From: Bisporella sp. PMI_857
Taxonomy: Eukaryota; Ascomycota; Leotiomycetes; Helotiales; Helotiaceae
Direction: 5' to 3'
Length of the DNA: 64,000 nucleotides
Assembly (NCBI GenBank): GCA_021307315.1
Contig: JAJSPD010000103.1
Location: 62,001 to 126,000, forward strand
The notes beneath the pieces were generated by a model. That model was given only the letters and a program-made list of their open reading frames with translations, made no database searches and was not told the DNA's origin. Positions within the stretch are counted from its first letter, which is position 1. Each line of letters begins with the position of its first letter. Below, one piece after another: positions 24,226 through 35,707 of this stretch. A program made the position numbers and the translations under genes.

Positions 24226-26433
24226 ATGCGTTGCCAGTCAATTGTTGCCGCAGTGCTAATCCAGAAAGCGCTTGGTGAATCAACATCCTTCAACGTGCTA
24301 CCAAGGGCTCAGAACTTCACGTTAGCACCATCAACCAACAGGTGGCCAAGCGGGCTTCATCTGGCTGTCGACTACTACCCGTCGCAATGGCCAGAGTCTG
24401 CTTGGGAGACGGATATATCGCAGATTCGAGATAACAATTTCTCATTTGTCCGTGTAAATGAATTTGATTGGTCAATTCTAGAACCAGTAGAAGGGCAGTA
24501 CAATTTTACGCTTCTCGATAGAACACTTGAACTGTTTAGCAAGTACGGGCTCAAGGCCATTATTGGGACCCCAACTGCCGCACCACCAAATTGGCTTACG
24601 GAGAAGTATGATGTCGACTTCGTTGATCGGACTAACACGACGTTAATCTTCGGATCTCGGCGACATTACAGCTTTTCCTCGTTTGACTATCGAAATCTTA
24701 GTCAAAAGATCACAATGAAGTTGGCTGAGCGATATGGGAATCACCCAGCTGTTATAGGGTGGCAGCTCGATAACGAATTCGGCTGCCATGACACTGTACG
24801 GAGTTACGACCATAATGCGATCAGGAGATTCCGTTCATGGCTGAAGGGTAAGTACGGGACTATCCAGAACTTAAATGCAGCCCAGGGTCGGGTCTTCTGG
24901 TCTTCCCAGTATGAGAGCTTTGAGACTGTTCAGCCGCCGTTCCTTGAGATCTACACAAATAACGAATTACATACCCTTGACTGGTATACCTTTTCGTCGG
25001 ACATGGTGATTGAGTTTGCCAAAGAGCAAACGTCTATCATTAGGCAATATGCTCCCACGCACGCCATTACTCACAACTTCATGATGGGCTTTACGGACTT
25101 TGATCACTACAAGTTTGCTTATGAGGTTGGCATTGATCTTGCGACTTTCGATCAGTACGCACTTGCCGGACCGAGTCAATTCCAATGGTTATCTGATCAA
25201 GAACTGTTCGATACTTTGCGGACTGGTCTGCCAGATTTTCAAGCGCTGAATCATGGGCTTTACCGGGGGATCGCTGGTGCGGCATATAACAAGACTTCCG
25301 GACCTTGGGGTGTTATGGAGATGGAGCCGGGCGTTCTTAACTGGAACAACTATCGCGTGAGCCCATGGACAGGGATGGTGAAGCTTTGGACGCTTGAAGT
25401 ATTCGCCTCGTCAGGCGATCTTGTCAACTATTTCCGATGGCGCCAAGTTCCCTATGCTCAAGAGCAGACTTTGTCAGGATTACACCTTTCAGACTACACT
25501 GCCGATGAAGGACTTGACGAAGTACAGGAGCTTGTTCAGAAGCAGCTACCGAAGCTCCGTGATGCCTTGACCAAAGCAGAGCCTCAGGCTGATGTCGCAT
25601 TTGTTTTCGACTATGCATCCGTTTGGACTTGGGCCATCGAGCCGTATAGCGGCAACTGGAACGTTAAGCAAGCAGGCTACGCAAATATAGTGGTATATTA
25701 CTGGGACTTGGTTTACATTTTCTACTCCGCACTCCGGCGGCTTGGGCTCTCGATCGATGTGATTGGACCTAGCCAGTCTCTTAAAAACTACAAAATGGTA
25801 GTGGTACCCAGTCTACCAATTATTCCGGAGACATTTGATGCAGCGCTAGCGAGTTACTCAGGTGCGGTCGTCTTCGGACCACACACTGGATCGAAAGATG
25901 CTAATTTTGCGACTGTTACCGGTCTAAATCCGGGCGCCGGTGCGCTAAATGACCGGCTTCCGATCCGGGTAACACGTGTCGAGACACCACCATCTTTTGC
26001 GGGTAGTGGTGTTGTATACGGCGGTACAAACTATAGTATTGATGGGCGAGAGGAATGGATAGAGTGCAAAAGAGCTAACCAGACCAGTAATACCACTGTA
26101 CATTACACCTCTCCGCACCGACCGGGGAAGCCGGCTGCTTGTGAGAAGGATAATGCGCATTATCTAGCGTTCAAGCCCTCTGTAGATATGCTGGTTGCGT
26201 ATTTGGGAGACGTTGCTTCTAAGGCGAATATCACGGATCTAACTGGGAAGTTGGCAAGTAAGGATAACGACTTAGGAAGCAATTTGAGGCTGCTACGACG
26301 GGGAGATGTAGTCTGGGCCTTCAACTATGGTACCTCGCCGGTGAAAGCCCCGGTACTTAGGGATGCAGATTTGTTAATCGGTGAGGATGGAGACATCCCA
26401 GGTGCCGGTGTGGTGGCATGGAAGCTTCAGTGA
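24226..26433 (+). CDS. GH42 beta-galactosidase
   Basis: It hydrolyses terminal beta-D-galactosides. A single exon encodes about 735 residues, a usual size for GH42. The chosen ATG gives a signal-peptide-like start (MRCQSIVAAVLIQKALG); upstream in-frame codons lack an ATG. The catalytic domain begins LAVDYYPSQWPES and includes RVNEFDW and GTPTAAPPNWL. The acid/base glutamate is E184 in QLDNEFG and the likely nucleophile E365 in VMEMEPGVLNW. A trimerisation-like domain (about 430-640) and a small C-terminal beta domain (ending VVAWKLQ) follow. Multiple NxS/T sites suit secretion. It has no introns, unlike most neighbours, and sits among decayed genes, which raises the possibility of transfer from bacteria. 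GH42 is mainly bacterial but not absent from fungi. Confidence 0.9.
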   Translation: MRCQSIVAAVLIQKALGESTSFNVLPRAQNFTLAPSTNRWPSGLHLAVDYYPSQWPESAWETDISQIRDNNFSFVRVNEFDWSILEPVEGQYNFTLLDRTLELFSKYGLKAIIGTPTAAPPNWLTEKYDVDFVDRTNTTLIFGSRRHYSFSSFDYRNLSQKITMKLAERYGNHPAVIGWQLDNEFGCHDTVRSYDHNAIRRFRSWLKGKYGTIQNLNAAQGRVFWSSQYESFETVQPPFLEIYTNNELHTLDWYTFSSDMVIEFAKEQTSIIRQYAPTHAITHNFMMGFTDFDHYKFAYEVGIDLATFDQYALAGPSQFQWLSDQELFDTLRTGLPDFQALNHGLYRGIAGAAYNKTSGPWGVMEMEPGVLNWNNYRVSPWTGMVKLWTLEVFASSGDLVNYFRWRQVPYAQEQTLSGLHLSDYTADEGLDEVQELVQKQLPKLRDALTKAEPQADVAFVFDYASVWTWAIEPYSGNWNVKQAGYANIVVYYWDLVYIFYSALRRLGLSIDVIGPSQSLKNYKMVVVPSLPIIPETFDAALASYSGAVVFGPHTGSKDANFATVTGLNPGAGALNDRLPIRVTRVETPPSFAGSGVVYGGTNYSIDGREEWIECKRANQTSNTTVHYTSPHRPGKPAACEKDNAHYLAFKPSVDMLVAYLGDVASKANITDLTGKLASKDNDLGSNLRLLRRGDVVWAFNYGTSPVKAPVLRDADLLIGEDGDIPGAGVVAWKLQ

Positions 26434-29400
26434 TAAGTGGTTTGATAGAACGGCGAACAATAACTCAAATTGCTTAATTTAATTTATGCTGATCGCAACA
26501 ATGAAATAAAGGTTACTTCCTTTTATGGATAATTTTAGTATATTAGTTGTCAATCTAAATAGTACTGCTAGTGACAAGAGAACGGTCTAATGTTGGAGAG
26601 ACTTGCCCCAGCTGCTACCGCCCAAGCTGCCCTAGTTTATCTGGCGTTTGAGTATAGAGCAGACGCCAAATACCCTTGCCGTTAGAACACAAGGTGAAGT
26701 AGAGAGCATGGGGCTTGCACGGAGCATTGTCGAAAATTGCAACCCAGGCAAATTCGAAGTCGGGATGGAGTAGATAAAGAAAATGAAGCATTTTCATGCA
26801 CTAGTATGTAAGGCATTTTTACTGAACTAATCCCAATTCCTTAACGAACATGAAAGTATTAAATACTTACTGTAGTAAGCTACGAACTATACGGCCACAC
26901 TTCAACTTCATTAAAAACAAAGTGTAACTTACAAATACTGCCTAGTGCGTTACAGCAAGTTCGTCGTTGGCTTCGACATTGTCATAAAACTCATCCCTGC
27001 GCAAAATCCGACGCTGAACAGTTGAAGATAATCCGTATTCAAAGTGGCGGCTATATCTTCCTAAAGAAATCCCAGAAACCAGCGTGCCAAAGTATGCTTC
27101 GATGCGCCTGCAGGTGCCTCTTTGCAAGCCTATTTCATGCCCTTGACCTACCCACTCGAATTTGTGATCACCTTGTTTTCAAACCTCTTGGTTTGTTTAC
27201 CACCGTGATAACCCTCAAGGGTGGTAGAGTTTAGAAGACCAGGCTACTCTTAAGGATTAGTTTTAGGGTCAAAGTACTCTGCAAAGGCGATTGGCGGTGG
27301 AAAGGGTCTTGCCAACAATTCACCTGAAAGTCCCCTTTGGTGATTGCAATACCACACAAAAGTGAGTAAATGCAAGTATACATAAGTAAGGCAGCTTATA
27401 ATAGGTTGTTTTAGGCTTCCAGCTAAATTCTAACAACTTGAGCAAATTCTCGACTGGACCAACAAAACGAGCCAGGGATCCGTAGCTGTGCTGCACCATA
27501 GTTTACTTTATTCACAAGGCTGAAATCCCGCTCAAGAGACTGTTCTCATCACTCCTAACTTACTTATATTATGTCTAAGCTTCAAGCAACATAAACAAGA
27601 GTATGGCAGCTAATTGGAAAACCTGTTCTAAATTTCGGAAGTTAATAACTAATCTTAATCTTCTGCTTCTAATGTTTCACTAGCATGAAATTCCTGTTAA
27701 TCGATTTTGTTTGTAGAACTACGTAATTCTATTTTATAGTGTTGCAACATTCGGTTAAAGGTTGACGACTCGATTTACTCAGCTCTAGCAGTCTGAGCTC
27801 AATACATATATTCAGTATATAAATTTTTTTTTAACAAAACACTTGTGTGGCGTTGTTCCAGGAACACATGGGCACACATGGGCACCATAAGGTCACAAAA
27901 CCTTAGAGGACAGGAAGTCGGTATTAGAGGCGGAGACTGAGTGCAGAGATCAGCAACAGAGACTGAAAGGCAGAAGTAGTGGCCGGTTGAACATACTTGC
28001 CTTACCAATGCGATACGGTAGGACAGATCCTAACACCAACTTCAGCTTGCCTAGTTCGCAGACTCTACGTCCCAGTTTCAGACGTCAAAACTTCTTAGAA
28101 TTTCGTCATGCGATCAGCAAGAATACAAGTCCCTGATAAAGTGCTCAAGATTAGCATCACTAAATCTTATTGAACATCCTTTACAACGAAATAGGCTGGA
28201 GAGTGCTCCCTGAAAACAACAATTATAAGGCGAAGCTTCGCACCTACGCCTCTCGAAGATCAAAGGCTGGTTTGATATTCTACAGAGAATTGAAAAGGTT
28301 TGATGGAGTGGTTGTGCTAGGGGATGCTTAACTCTAAAGAAAATGAAGTCTGAGACTTCTTAAGCTTTAAGCATGTTTTTACATTTGATCATAATGATCG
28401 AAAGGACGAAGCTGACCGTAAGTGCGCATCTCATTTGAGGGCATATCAGATGCGCTTTTGTTAAATACGTTGTTCGTCCATTTGTGCAAAAGAAGCGCGC
28501 TCTAGCGCTGGGCAACCCGTTTTGGCGGAGTTCCTATATAGTATATTATAGTACAATCCAAATTAATACCACGCGTATCTAGCGGCTTCCACTAATCCAC
28601 ATAGTTGTAGTAGAAAGAGAGCAGTGTCTAGAGGGAGTATTGCAACAGTATGGGATGAATAGGCTTGGGATGCAAATCGCAACCAAAGGGTGAGGTATCA
28701 AACACTTAACTGGAAATACGAGGTAGTTGTCATCATGTAAACAAGAGGCAGAAAAGAGGATAGGAGACAGACGAGATTGCACAGCAAAACCATAGCATAT
28801 AGTCCCAAAAATGGTAGAAAAGTACTGTAGATTGTATAAAGGATGCTATAAATCTCATCGCCGAATCAACTTGAATTCCAAATATACCCAAAGAGTGGCC
28901 CTGCGCTAAATTTCATGCTAGATTGTCATTTTATTCTTTATTTCTACCATAAGTCTTAAGTCTTCTGAGACTCTAGGCGGCAACATCAGGGCTGCCAATT
29001 TTACCAACCATATTTCGCTTAGAATACGGTGAATGATGGTAGATAGTGGCTTTGCGGATGAGGAGTGCTTGATATGCCACTATGAGTCTTAGAAGAATAG
29101 CTGAGATGACTACTAACTAGAAGACTTAATCTCACTATCGTAGCTGCCATGTTGACTTAGGAAGAAGGAATCGCTGTATCGGAATCTAGTACTTGATCTC
29201 TAGTCGAATTCGAAGACCATATACTTCGAGATAATGGATCCGCGATCCTTGAACCCTGGTCGCTAAGCACGTGTCCGTTGTCGAGTTTGTTGATACAGTT
29301 TGCTGTAAACTCCCGATTAAGAAGATTGATGTAGTACATGTGGCTCGGACTCCCAAATTTTGCATCTACCACATTCTTTGTTTCATCCGAGTTCCGGTTC

Positions 29401-29508
29401 CCGTCCACGTTTCGTAGTCGTTATGGGTATCGCTGGTTGGAGAACGTGAAATGGTAATTGTAACCAAAATTTGGTCCGGTTTGTGATGAGAATCAAGCTC
29501 GAGTATGC
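26434..29508. other. 3 kb AT-rich stretch without a convincing gene
   Basis: This stretch holds only short frames. Two minus-strand pieces look protein-like: 26797..26615 (FAWVAIFDNAPCKPHA, then SNGKGIWRLLYTQTPD) and 27127..26942 (RRDEFYDNVEANDELA). I cannot place either in a family; they may be transposon or gene remnants. The rest shows no structure I can support. Confidence 0.45.
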
Positions 29509-30377
29509 TCAATCAAACTCCCTGTACAGTTCTTGCCAAACATCACGACCGTCTTGCATGCTCTTCTCATCAATATCCATATCACTAGGTCCATGATTCT
29601 TGTTCTCTTTTTCATCGTACCCGATATTTTTTAGTGCCTCCAGAACCTGGTCAGTTCTAGCTATTGTCTTATATATACCTTCAGTCTCTGCCCTCGACCG
29701 CTCAAGCTGGTCCCTCATCATCTGAATGAGAGATTCCCGTGCTTGGTGAGGTCGATAGTCGTTAATCAGATGGTGCATGTTGAACTGGATGGTTTCGATA
29801 TCCCCAAGCTTTGCCGCCAGCTAAACAAATTAACAACAGGTAGTATAAAGTTAGTGCATGGTAATTACCTGATTGGCGTTGCTGCTTCCAATATCCAATG
29901 CCTCAGCCCAATTTGCTAGAAGAGACTTAGCCAACTTCTTGAGCTGAAACGCGCGATCTGTATGTCTCATTGCCTGATCCGTATTTTGTCCTTCGGATGG
30001 AGTGTCCACTTCTTTGTATAAAACTGGGATACCGGTTTCTTCAAGAGGAAGTAGTTTATCTTCAAGCTAGAGGGAATTCAGCGAGTTGACCTTTATAGGT
30101 ACCAAGCGTGCAATAGATGACATACACTGTAGTGAAACCCAAAACATCGGTAGTTCCCATCGGCGGGGGGCTCTGGTGGTTGAAGAAATTGGAGACTCTC
30201 AGGAAGATCCAACGGCTTCTGGGCATGCAGATCTCCCTCTCGGATGGCTATAGCTTCTGTCTGAGCATCGCGCAACTCCTCGGTGCGGGCAATGTTTTCA
30301 GGCGTGAAGCTTTGCCAGAAGAAGGGCGGCGGAGGAAATGTGGAGGGCTGTTGTTGGGCCTGTTGTTCTTCTGCCAT
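29509..30377 (-). CDS. MED7: Mediator complex subunit 7
   Basis: MED7 sits in the middle module of Mediator, which links activators to RNA polymerase II. Exons 30377..30126, 30066..29869 and 29820..29509 join in phase 0 (donors GTATGT and GTAATT, acceptors CTAG and TTTAG) to give about 253 residues. The N-terminus is the family's proline-rich start (FPPPPFFWQSFTPENI) with a following LPESLQFLQPPEPP segment. The middle holds LEDKLLPLEETGIPVLY. The C-terminal coiled coil begins NMHHLINDYRPHQARESL, the helix that pairs with MED21. The ATG of MAEEQQAQ is the first in frame. It is divergent from the PAP2 gene across 223 bp. Confidence 0.93.
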
Positions 30378-30600
30378 TGTAGATGCTAGTACTGACACAG
30401 GCAGTAACAATTCAACACAGAATTGCGTGAAAGAAGCTGCCGTCAGTTAGGTTGAATTTGTTTGCGATTTGTATATCGAGGATGAAAGATTGATTTCGCG
30501 CTCGAGCCTTGCTCGCAAGGCTGAAATCCAGATCCCTGTAAGACTGTCGTGTGCTCGTCATTCTTTATGAAGGAAGGGCTATCAAACCAACAGCCATGAA
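30378..30600. promoter_or_regulatory. Divergent promoter between MED7 and PAP2 phosphatase
   Basis: This 223 bp spacer lies between oppositely oriented start codons. An ATG at 30596 opens only a two-codon frame (ATG AAA TGA) just before the PAP2 ORF; if transcribed, it would be a minimal upstream ORF. Confidence 0.45.
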
Positions 30601-31854
30601 ATGAAGCATCATAAACACGCCTCTACCTCATCCTCTACAGCAAGCTATCTGCTAGAACCTCTTTCGCAGACTGGTCGAGCTATACAAGATACTGCGGCAG
30701 GTACAAGGGCGACAAGGGAGAATTGGAAGATGCCTCGAAGCACCCGCTCTCCCCCCCTTGGCCTTGCTGCTCAAACAGGATGGATTGGCTCGCTAGCTAG
30801 GTTTTGGGAGGTAATTGTATATGTGAATTGTGTTGTAGAGAGTGACTACTGATCTATAGTACCTAGAAAACATACGCGCCGGACTATGTGGGCTTTCTAC
30901 TACTGGTAGCCGCCTATATTCTGGTACATCCATGCTCCCAATTGATAGAAATATAGAGGAACTAAGTTTATTAGATTGTAAGCTTTGTGACGCCTTTTCA
31001 TCGCATGTTCTTCATTAGCAACATCAATCTACAATATCCTCATGCGCTGGTGGAACGGGTTTCCGTGGGGTGGAACTTCGTATATGCTGGAGGAGTTCCC
31101 TTGCTAGCTTTGGCTCTCTCCCTTGTGGTATTAAGGGCAGACATGCATAAATTTCATGTTACAATTCTTGGGTTCTTTATAGCGTGAGTATCCCGCCCAA
31201 GTAAATTGTGGTATTTCAGTTGACACTTCGTAGTCTTGCCCTATCATCTTTCATAACCGATGTCATTAAGAACGCTGTTGGAAGACCGCGTCCGGACTTG
31301 ATATCGCGTTGCAAACCGGCTCTAGGGACACCCGAGAATAAGCTGGTCACGATTGAAGTGTGTACAGAAACTGATCATCATACTTTGCATGATGGATGGC
31401 GGAGCTTTCCAAGCGGCCACTCCAGTTTTGCTTTTGCTGGGCTGGGATATCTTGCCCTCTTCTTCTCCGGCCAATTACACGTTTTCCGACCGCGAACAGA
31501 TCTAGGCAAAGTATTGCTGGCGCTCGCGCCACTGCTTGGTGCTGCAATGATTGCCATTTCTCGATGTGAAGACTACCGGTAAATGCCCCTTTCCTTAGCG
31601 AGAATAGCAACGGCTAATTGGGCGCTAGGCATGATGTTTACGACGTGACATGTGGCTCAATCCTGGGCATGAGTGTGACATATTTCTCCTATAGGCGATA
31701 CTTCCCAAGGCTACACTCATCGAAGTGTGACGAGCCTTTCCCATCAAGGGAAGCTACCTTTAATGAAGGATTTGGTAAAGTGAAGACTGACGAGGAGGCT
31801 GCCGTGAGAGGTGCAAGGGATTTTGTGGTATCAGATAGCGAGGAAGAAACATGA
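30601..31854 (+). CDS. PAP2 lipid phosphate phosphatase (DPP1/LPP-like)
   Basis: This integral membrane enzyme dephosphorylates phosphatidate or diacylglycerol pyrophosphate. Five exons (30601..30810, 30867..30923, 30975..31183, 31234..31578, 31629..31854) give about 348 residues; a start at 30730 (MPRSTRSP) would give 305 and fits the family's usual N-terminus better. The three phosphatase motifs are complete: KNAVGRPRP, PSGHSSFAFAG and SRCEDYRHDVYDV, the last assembled only after the fourth intron. About six transmembrane helices are predicted. The third intron uses the acceptor TTCGTAG rather than the nearer TTTCAG, because only that keeps frame and the conserved ALSSFITDVIKN. The C-terminus is acidic (VSDSEEET). 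Confidence 0.9.
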
Positions 31855-32599
31855 TTAGATATGGCATATGAGCAATGATATATGAACGGATACACGAATA
31901 AAAGTTAACAAGCGCATAGGTACGAATATAGGCTTGAATATTAGCCTTCACCGTGTTCGGAAGTTTGAACAATGCTTGTTCAGGTGAGGTGGCACACAAG
32001 GCTCGCCTCTGTGAAGTGTGAGATGAAGATAGCATCTTCATCTTCCTCTCGCAGCGCTTTCCCCCATAGTTGTCCGTAGTTTAAAAGAAAGAGCCATGAC
32101 CCGATGGAACATCAGCTCGCCTTCAACAATCTGCCATTCGGGTGCTGCTCTTTCAGTCAAGTGACAACCAGTGTCCAGAGAGTGTCATGACTATGATATG
32201 GCTCTTCTGCTCTAAAAAGCACCCGAAACGGTTACACATCAATTCAAAGGGGTGGTGTTTGTGGAGTAGAGTATCAGAACTACGATATGTCCACTTCATC
32301 CAATCCGGCGGAGTACAACGGTCGCCCGGTTTGGTGGAGGAAGGCTGAGCGGCGCAAGGCTTCATGCGCAGCAATATTGTCAAGGCGTACAGCGCCTAGG
32401 AACGCCAGCAACCATTGAACTATGATAGCCGGAATGGAGCCGGACTTATGCCGCAAAATGATATTTGATAGATAACAACTGCTGATATCTCGAGTTGTCG
32501 GCATTTGCTCAGAAGCACAGCTACTGCATGGTAGGAGAAGCGGTAAATCTGTATACGCGTTTCCAAAGGGCACTGCACTAGTGCGCTGCAACCTGACCA
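31855..32599. other. Intergenic or heavily decayed sequence
   Basis: Minus-strand frames here (for example between 32280 and 32600) are downstream of the HET relic and could be its decayed 3' part, but nothing recognisable remains. Confidence 0.35.
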
Positions 32600-33510
32600 T
32601 TTTTTCGCCCGACTTCATAGTCTTTCTGATCTGTCGTGACCGGGAAAATAGATTGAATCGAACATAACATTCAGACACCGCGTTGTATGTGCGATGTGTT
32701 CGACCACTGTAATGTACACCGCTTGTTTGGGTATTCCATCACCCACCGGACATTCCGATATTCCATGTTCTGCCAGTATGCCTGAGATACCATACAACTT
32801 ATCCCTGGAGTCACTGCATGCTTTCGACCTGTGAAAACAAATAAAAATATTAAGCAACCTGAAACTAGACCCGGTGTGCTAGACATCCCGAAGAGCGACC
32901 GGGCCAGATCTAGTCAATACGAGTGCGCAGGTCATATCCGGCATGAGAGATAATTTTACTCATCTATGCGAGTCATTCTAGAAACGAGCGTGCCAAGTCC
33001 GCAAAGTGTAATTATATTATGGTATTCACAGCAGAAAACATAGACCGGATATCAGTATCCGGCCATCTTAAACGTAATATTTTTAGCATTGACGACTTCT
33101 TGAGCCACCCAAAGACAATTCCGGCAATCTCTCTCAAAGAGAGAACGCAATGCCTGAAGCTAGGGTTTGCGAATAGATTTTGCAATGATGTTGTGCAATG
33201 TAACGCCGAATGGTAGGTATATACGAGAAGGGAAAATATCTCCCTTGCAAGAGTACTATAATAATACTCTGGTTCAAGCCATATGATTATCTTCCCCGCT
33301 TGGGCATGAATCCTTGTCATGGCCTGGACTTGTAGGTTCTGCTCGACGATATTTTCTTAAGTGATGCATAAGGGATTCGCCTCTGCAGAGCCCAGTCTTT
33401 GCAGCGCCGAGAACAGATTCTCTGTAACGTGGAAGTCATGACAATCAACGGGTATGTACGCGTTTCTTTTGAATGGCCCCGCGCATACGATAATGTCTTA
33501 CCTCAGCTCA
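32600..33510 (-). pseudogene. HET-domain (heterokaryon incompatibility) gene relic
   Basis: HET proteins mediate non-self recognition and cell death when unlike fungi fuse. HET-domain pieces are found in the right order but in different frames: ALSYAWGPFKRN with VDCHDFHVTENLFSAL, then (after a stop and frame change) QAMTRIHAQAGKIIIWLEPE, and finally RSKACSDSRDKLYGISGIL. At least one stop (after LCIT) and two frame changes separate them. The start and the C-terminal part beyond the domain cannot be traced. The family assignment rests on the characteristic SYAWG, IWL and DPRDKLYG-type blocks. Confidence 0.72.
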
Positions 33511-34579
33511 GTCCATGCCGGGTTGCCTACAGATCAGGCATTCAGATTATAATATTGGACTCACTATGTACTGCAACCGATTTTTCAATGTGGTGTGGGG
33601 CGTAGGCGTTTAGCACTAGATTTGAGATGTGGTTCCAGGCACAACACGCAACAAACGGATTTCATATTCCCGCTGATCCAAGTCTCCATAAGGCAAATCT
33701 CCGTGGCGTCCTTTCTTTTCCAGAATTGTAAAAGCTTACAATGGCAGAGACAGAACTAATGAGACACGCTGGTGCATGAGAGGAAGACGAAATTCGGTAT
33801 CTAAGCCTCTTTGGTTTGTTGAGGTGATGGGACCGTGAAGATCGTGCTGTACGGGATGTGGGCGAAAGAGCACAGGGCTATCGTTTGAGAGGTGGGACAT
33901 GCTTTGTTCTCTAGAGCTTTTATCATGGCAGGCACAAGACATAACTCGTTACGTGCTCTCTAGTGTTGATTCCTTTACTCCGTGAGAGAAAGTTGAGGTT
34001 AGGGAGGAAATAGCAGATGTATCAAGTCGTGGTCTTTGACATAGCGCATTAGTTCTTAGCGTTGCCAACTTCTTTAGGCCATGACGACATCTAAGGCTTA
34101 TTTCTTATCAGCGTCAAATCTAGGTGCGGAGAAGGAGCTTAACGTTCATATCTAAATGCAAAAAGATGAAGCCGGCCGAACGAGTCTATTTGTCTTGGTC
34201 TCCGTTGCCGAAGCCGCAAAAGCCAGTCACTGCTTTTGCGAATCATAAGTGCTGTTCCGAGATGCGGAAAGCAGCCCATCTTTCAATGCTTCTATTGGGA
34301 ATGAACTTGTAGGTTATGGCGCACGGAAGAGTCGTTTTGTCTCTGCTTGCATGGCAACAAAATAATAGAGTACAGGGAATTCCAGAGTAACTCCTTAAAA
34401 AGGTCCGAAAATGATAAGATACTCCATTATGTAGAACGCTATGTACCGGTCCGTAGACTTGGCTTTCGTGGTTTAACGCCGATGATATGCTCCCACTTTC
34501 CATTTTTTTCATCGCATGATATCCACCAATAATGCCTGATTTCCAACCTCTTATACTGAATGATGAAGCATATGTATAT
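33511..34579. other. Intergenic region, no gene supported
   Basis: About 1.07 kb. Frames of 60-70 codons on both strands have no recognisable features. The right end should carry the 3' UTR of the RGG gene. Confidence 0.45.
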
Positions 34580-35707
34580 TTATACATCCATCTTCTTTTC
34601 TTCCACCGGCGTAGCCATCTCGTCGGCCCATTCACCTCCAGCAGGTTTAGGTAAAGCTGGAAAATCCTCAGGCTTCGGCACCGTAACATTCTCGACTGGT
34701 TTCCCCCCACGACCACCTCCCCTTCCTCTCCCACCTCGTCCTCGTCCCCGGCCTTCAAAGGCCTCCCTATTCCTGCCTACATCGCCCTCCTCCCCACCTG
34801 CAAACCTACTCCCACCCAAGCCTCCTCTTATTACACCACCATGTCCGCCCCTGACATACTCACTGCTCCTTCCCCTTCGATCTACCAAATCTGCCTCCGT
34901 CTTCTCGCTATCCCACTCCCGTCCGCCTTGCGCCTTCAATTTCCTTTCCCGGTTCTTCGCGCGCTCCATATCCATGGCTCTCGCATTCTTCAGCTCCTCC
35001 GCTCTTTTCTTCTGTAGCTCTCTTTCTTTTTGCGCAAAGGCTGCTGAATCGGCTTCCGACAGGCGGAAGCGCTCTGCTTTTTGTGCGTTGAGGATCGCCA
35101 TCTTCGCCATTTTCTCGGAGAGCTCTGCTTCAGTAAGTTTTTTGACAGCGGGACCGCCTGTTGCGGAGCGATCACCGCGAACGGCAGTTACACGATGGGC
35201 CTGGAGGGACTGCTGCGGCGGCGCCTGAATTGTTTGACTCGTTTGATTTGCTTGTGTTAAGTCGGTTGTAGGTTCAACACTATTCTGTGTATTAGAAGTG
35301 TCATTCGCTGTCTCAGAAGTTGGCTTAGAATCTGCCACAAAAGAGGATGCTGTAGGGTCTAATGAGGCAGCCTGCGCAGGTGTGCTATCGTCTTTCGCAG
35401 TATTTGAGCCTGCTGTCGATGGGCTATCATTCTCTGTCGCATATTTGGATGAAGCTAAGCCATTAGACCTAGGTGCTGCCGGCCCTCTCGAATCTATGCC
35501 TCGATGTCCACCTCGACTCCCTCTACCTCTCCCTCGTCCGCCACCACGGCCAGGCGGTGCTTGCCTCCCCGAGTAACTATTGTCTACCGGAGGTGGCGGG
35601 TTGGTTTCAAGCGAGCTTGTCTGTTCAATGACAGTTGGAGTAGTTGCTGGCTCGAAGTCGTCACTAAACAGGTCATCGTCATTCCTACTCTGCGTGAATT
35701 CGTCCAT
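34580..35707 (-). CDS. RGG-repeat RNA-binding-type protein
   Basis: Probably an RNA-associated protein of a fungal family that I cannot name with certainty. A single exon encodes about 375 residues, starting at ATG 35707 (MDEFTQSRNDDDLFSDDFEP). Low-complexity RGG/RG boxes lie near residues 48-68 (GRGGGRGRGRGSRGGHRG) and again near 310-345. Between them is a Ser/Thr/Gln-rich linker, then a conserved charged helix about 180-260 (AVRGDRSATGG, LTEAELSEKMAKMAILNAQK). The end is acidic and contains FPALPKP. RGG boxes of this type bind RNA and are often arginine-methylated. There is no transmembrane segment. Confidence 0.82.
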   Translation of the reverse strand: MDEFTQSRNDDDLFSDDFEPATTPTVIEQTSSLETNPPPPVDNSYSGRQAPPGRGGGRGRGRGSRGGHRGIDSRGPAAPRSNGLASSKYATENDSPSTAGSNTAKDDSTPAQAASLDPTASSFVADSKPTSETANDTSNTQNSVEPTTDLTQANQTSQTIQAPPQQSLQAHRVTAVRGDRSATGGPAVKKLTEAELSEKMAKMAILNAQKAERFRLSEADSAAFAQKERELQKKRAEELKNARAMDMERAKNRERKLKAQGGREWDSEKTEADLVDRRGRSSEYVRGGHGGVIRGGLGGSRFAGGEEGDVGRNREAFEGRGRGRGGRGRGGGRGGKPVENVTVPKPEDFPALPKPAGGEWADEMATPVEEKKMDV

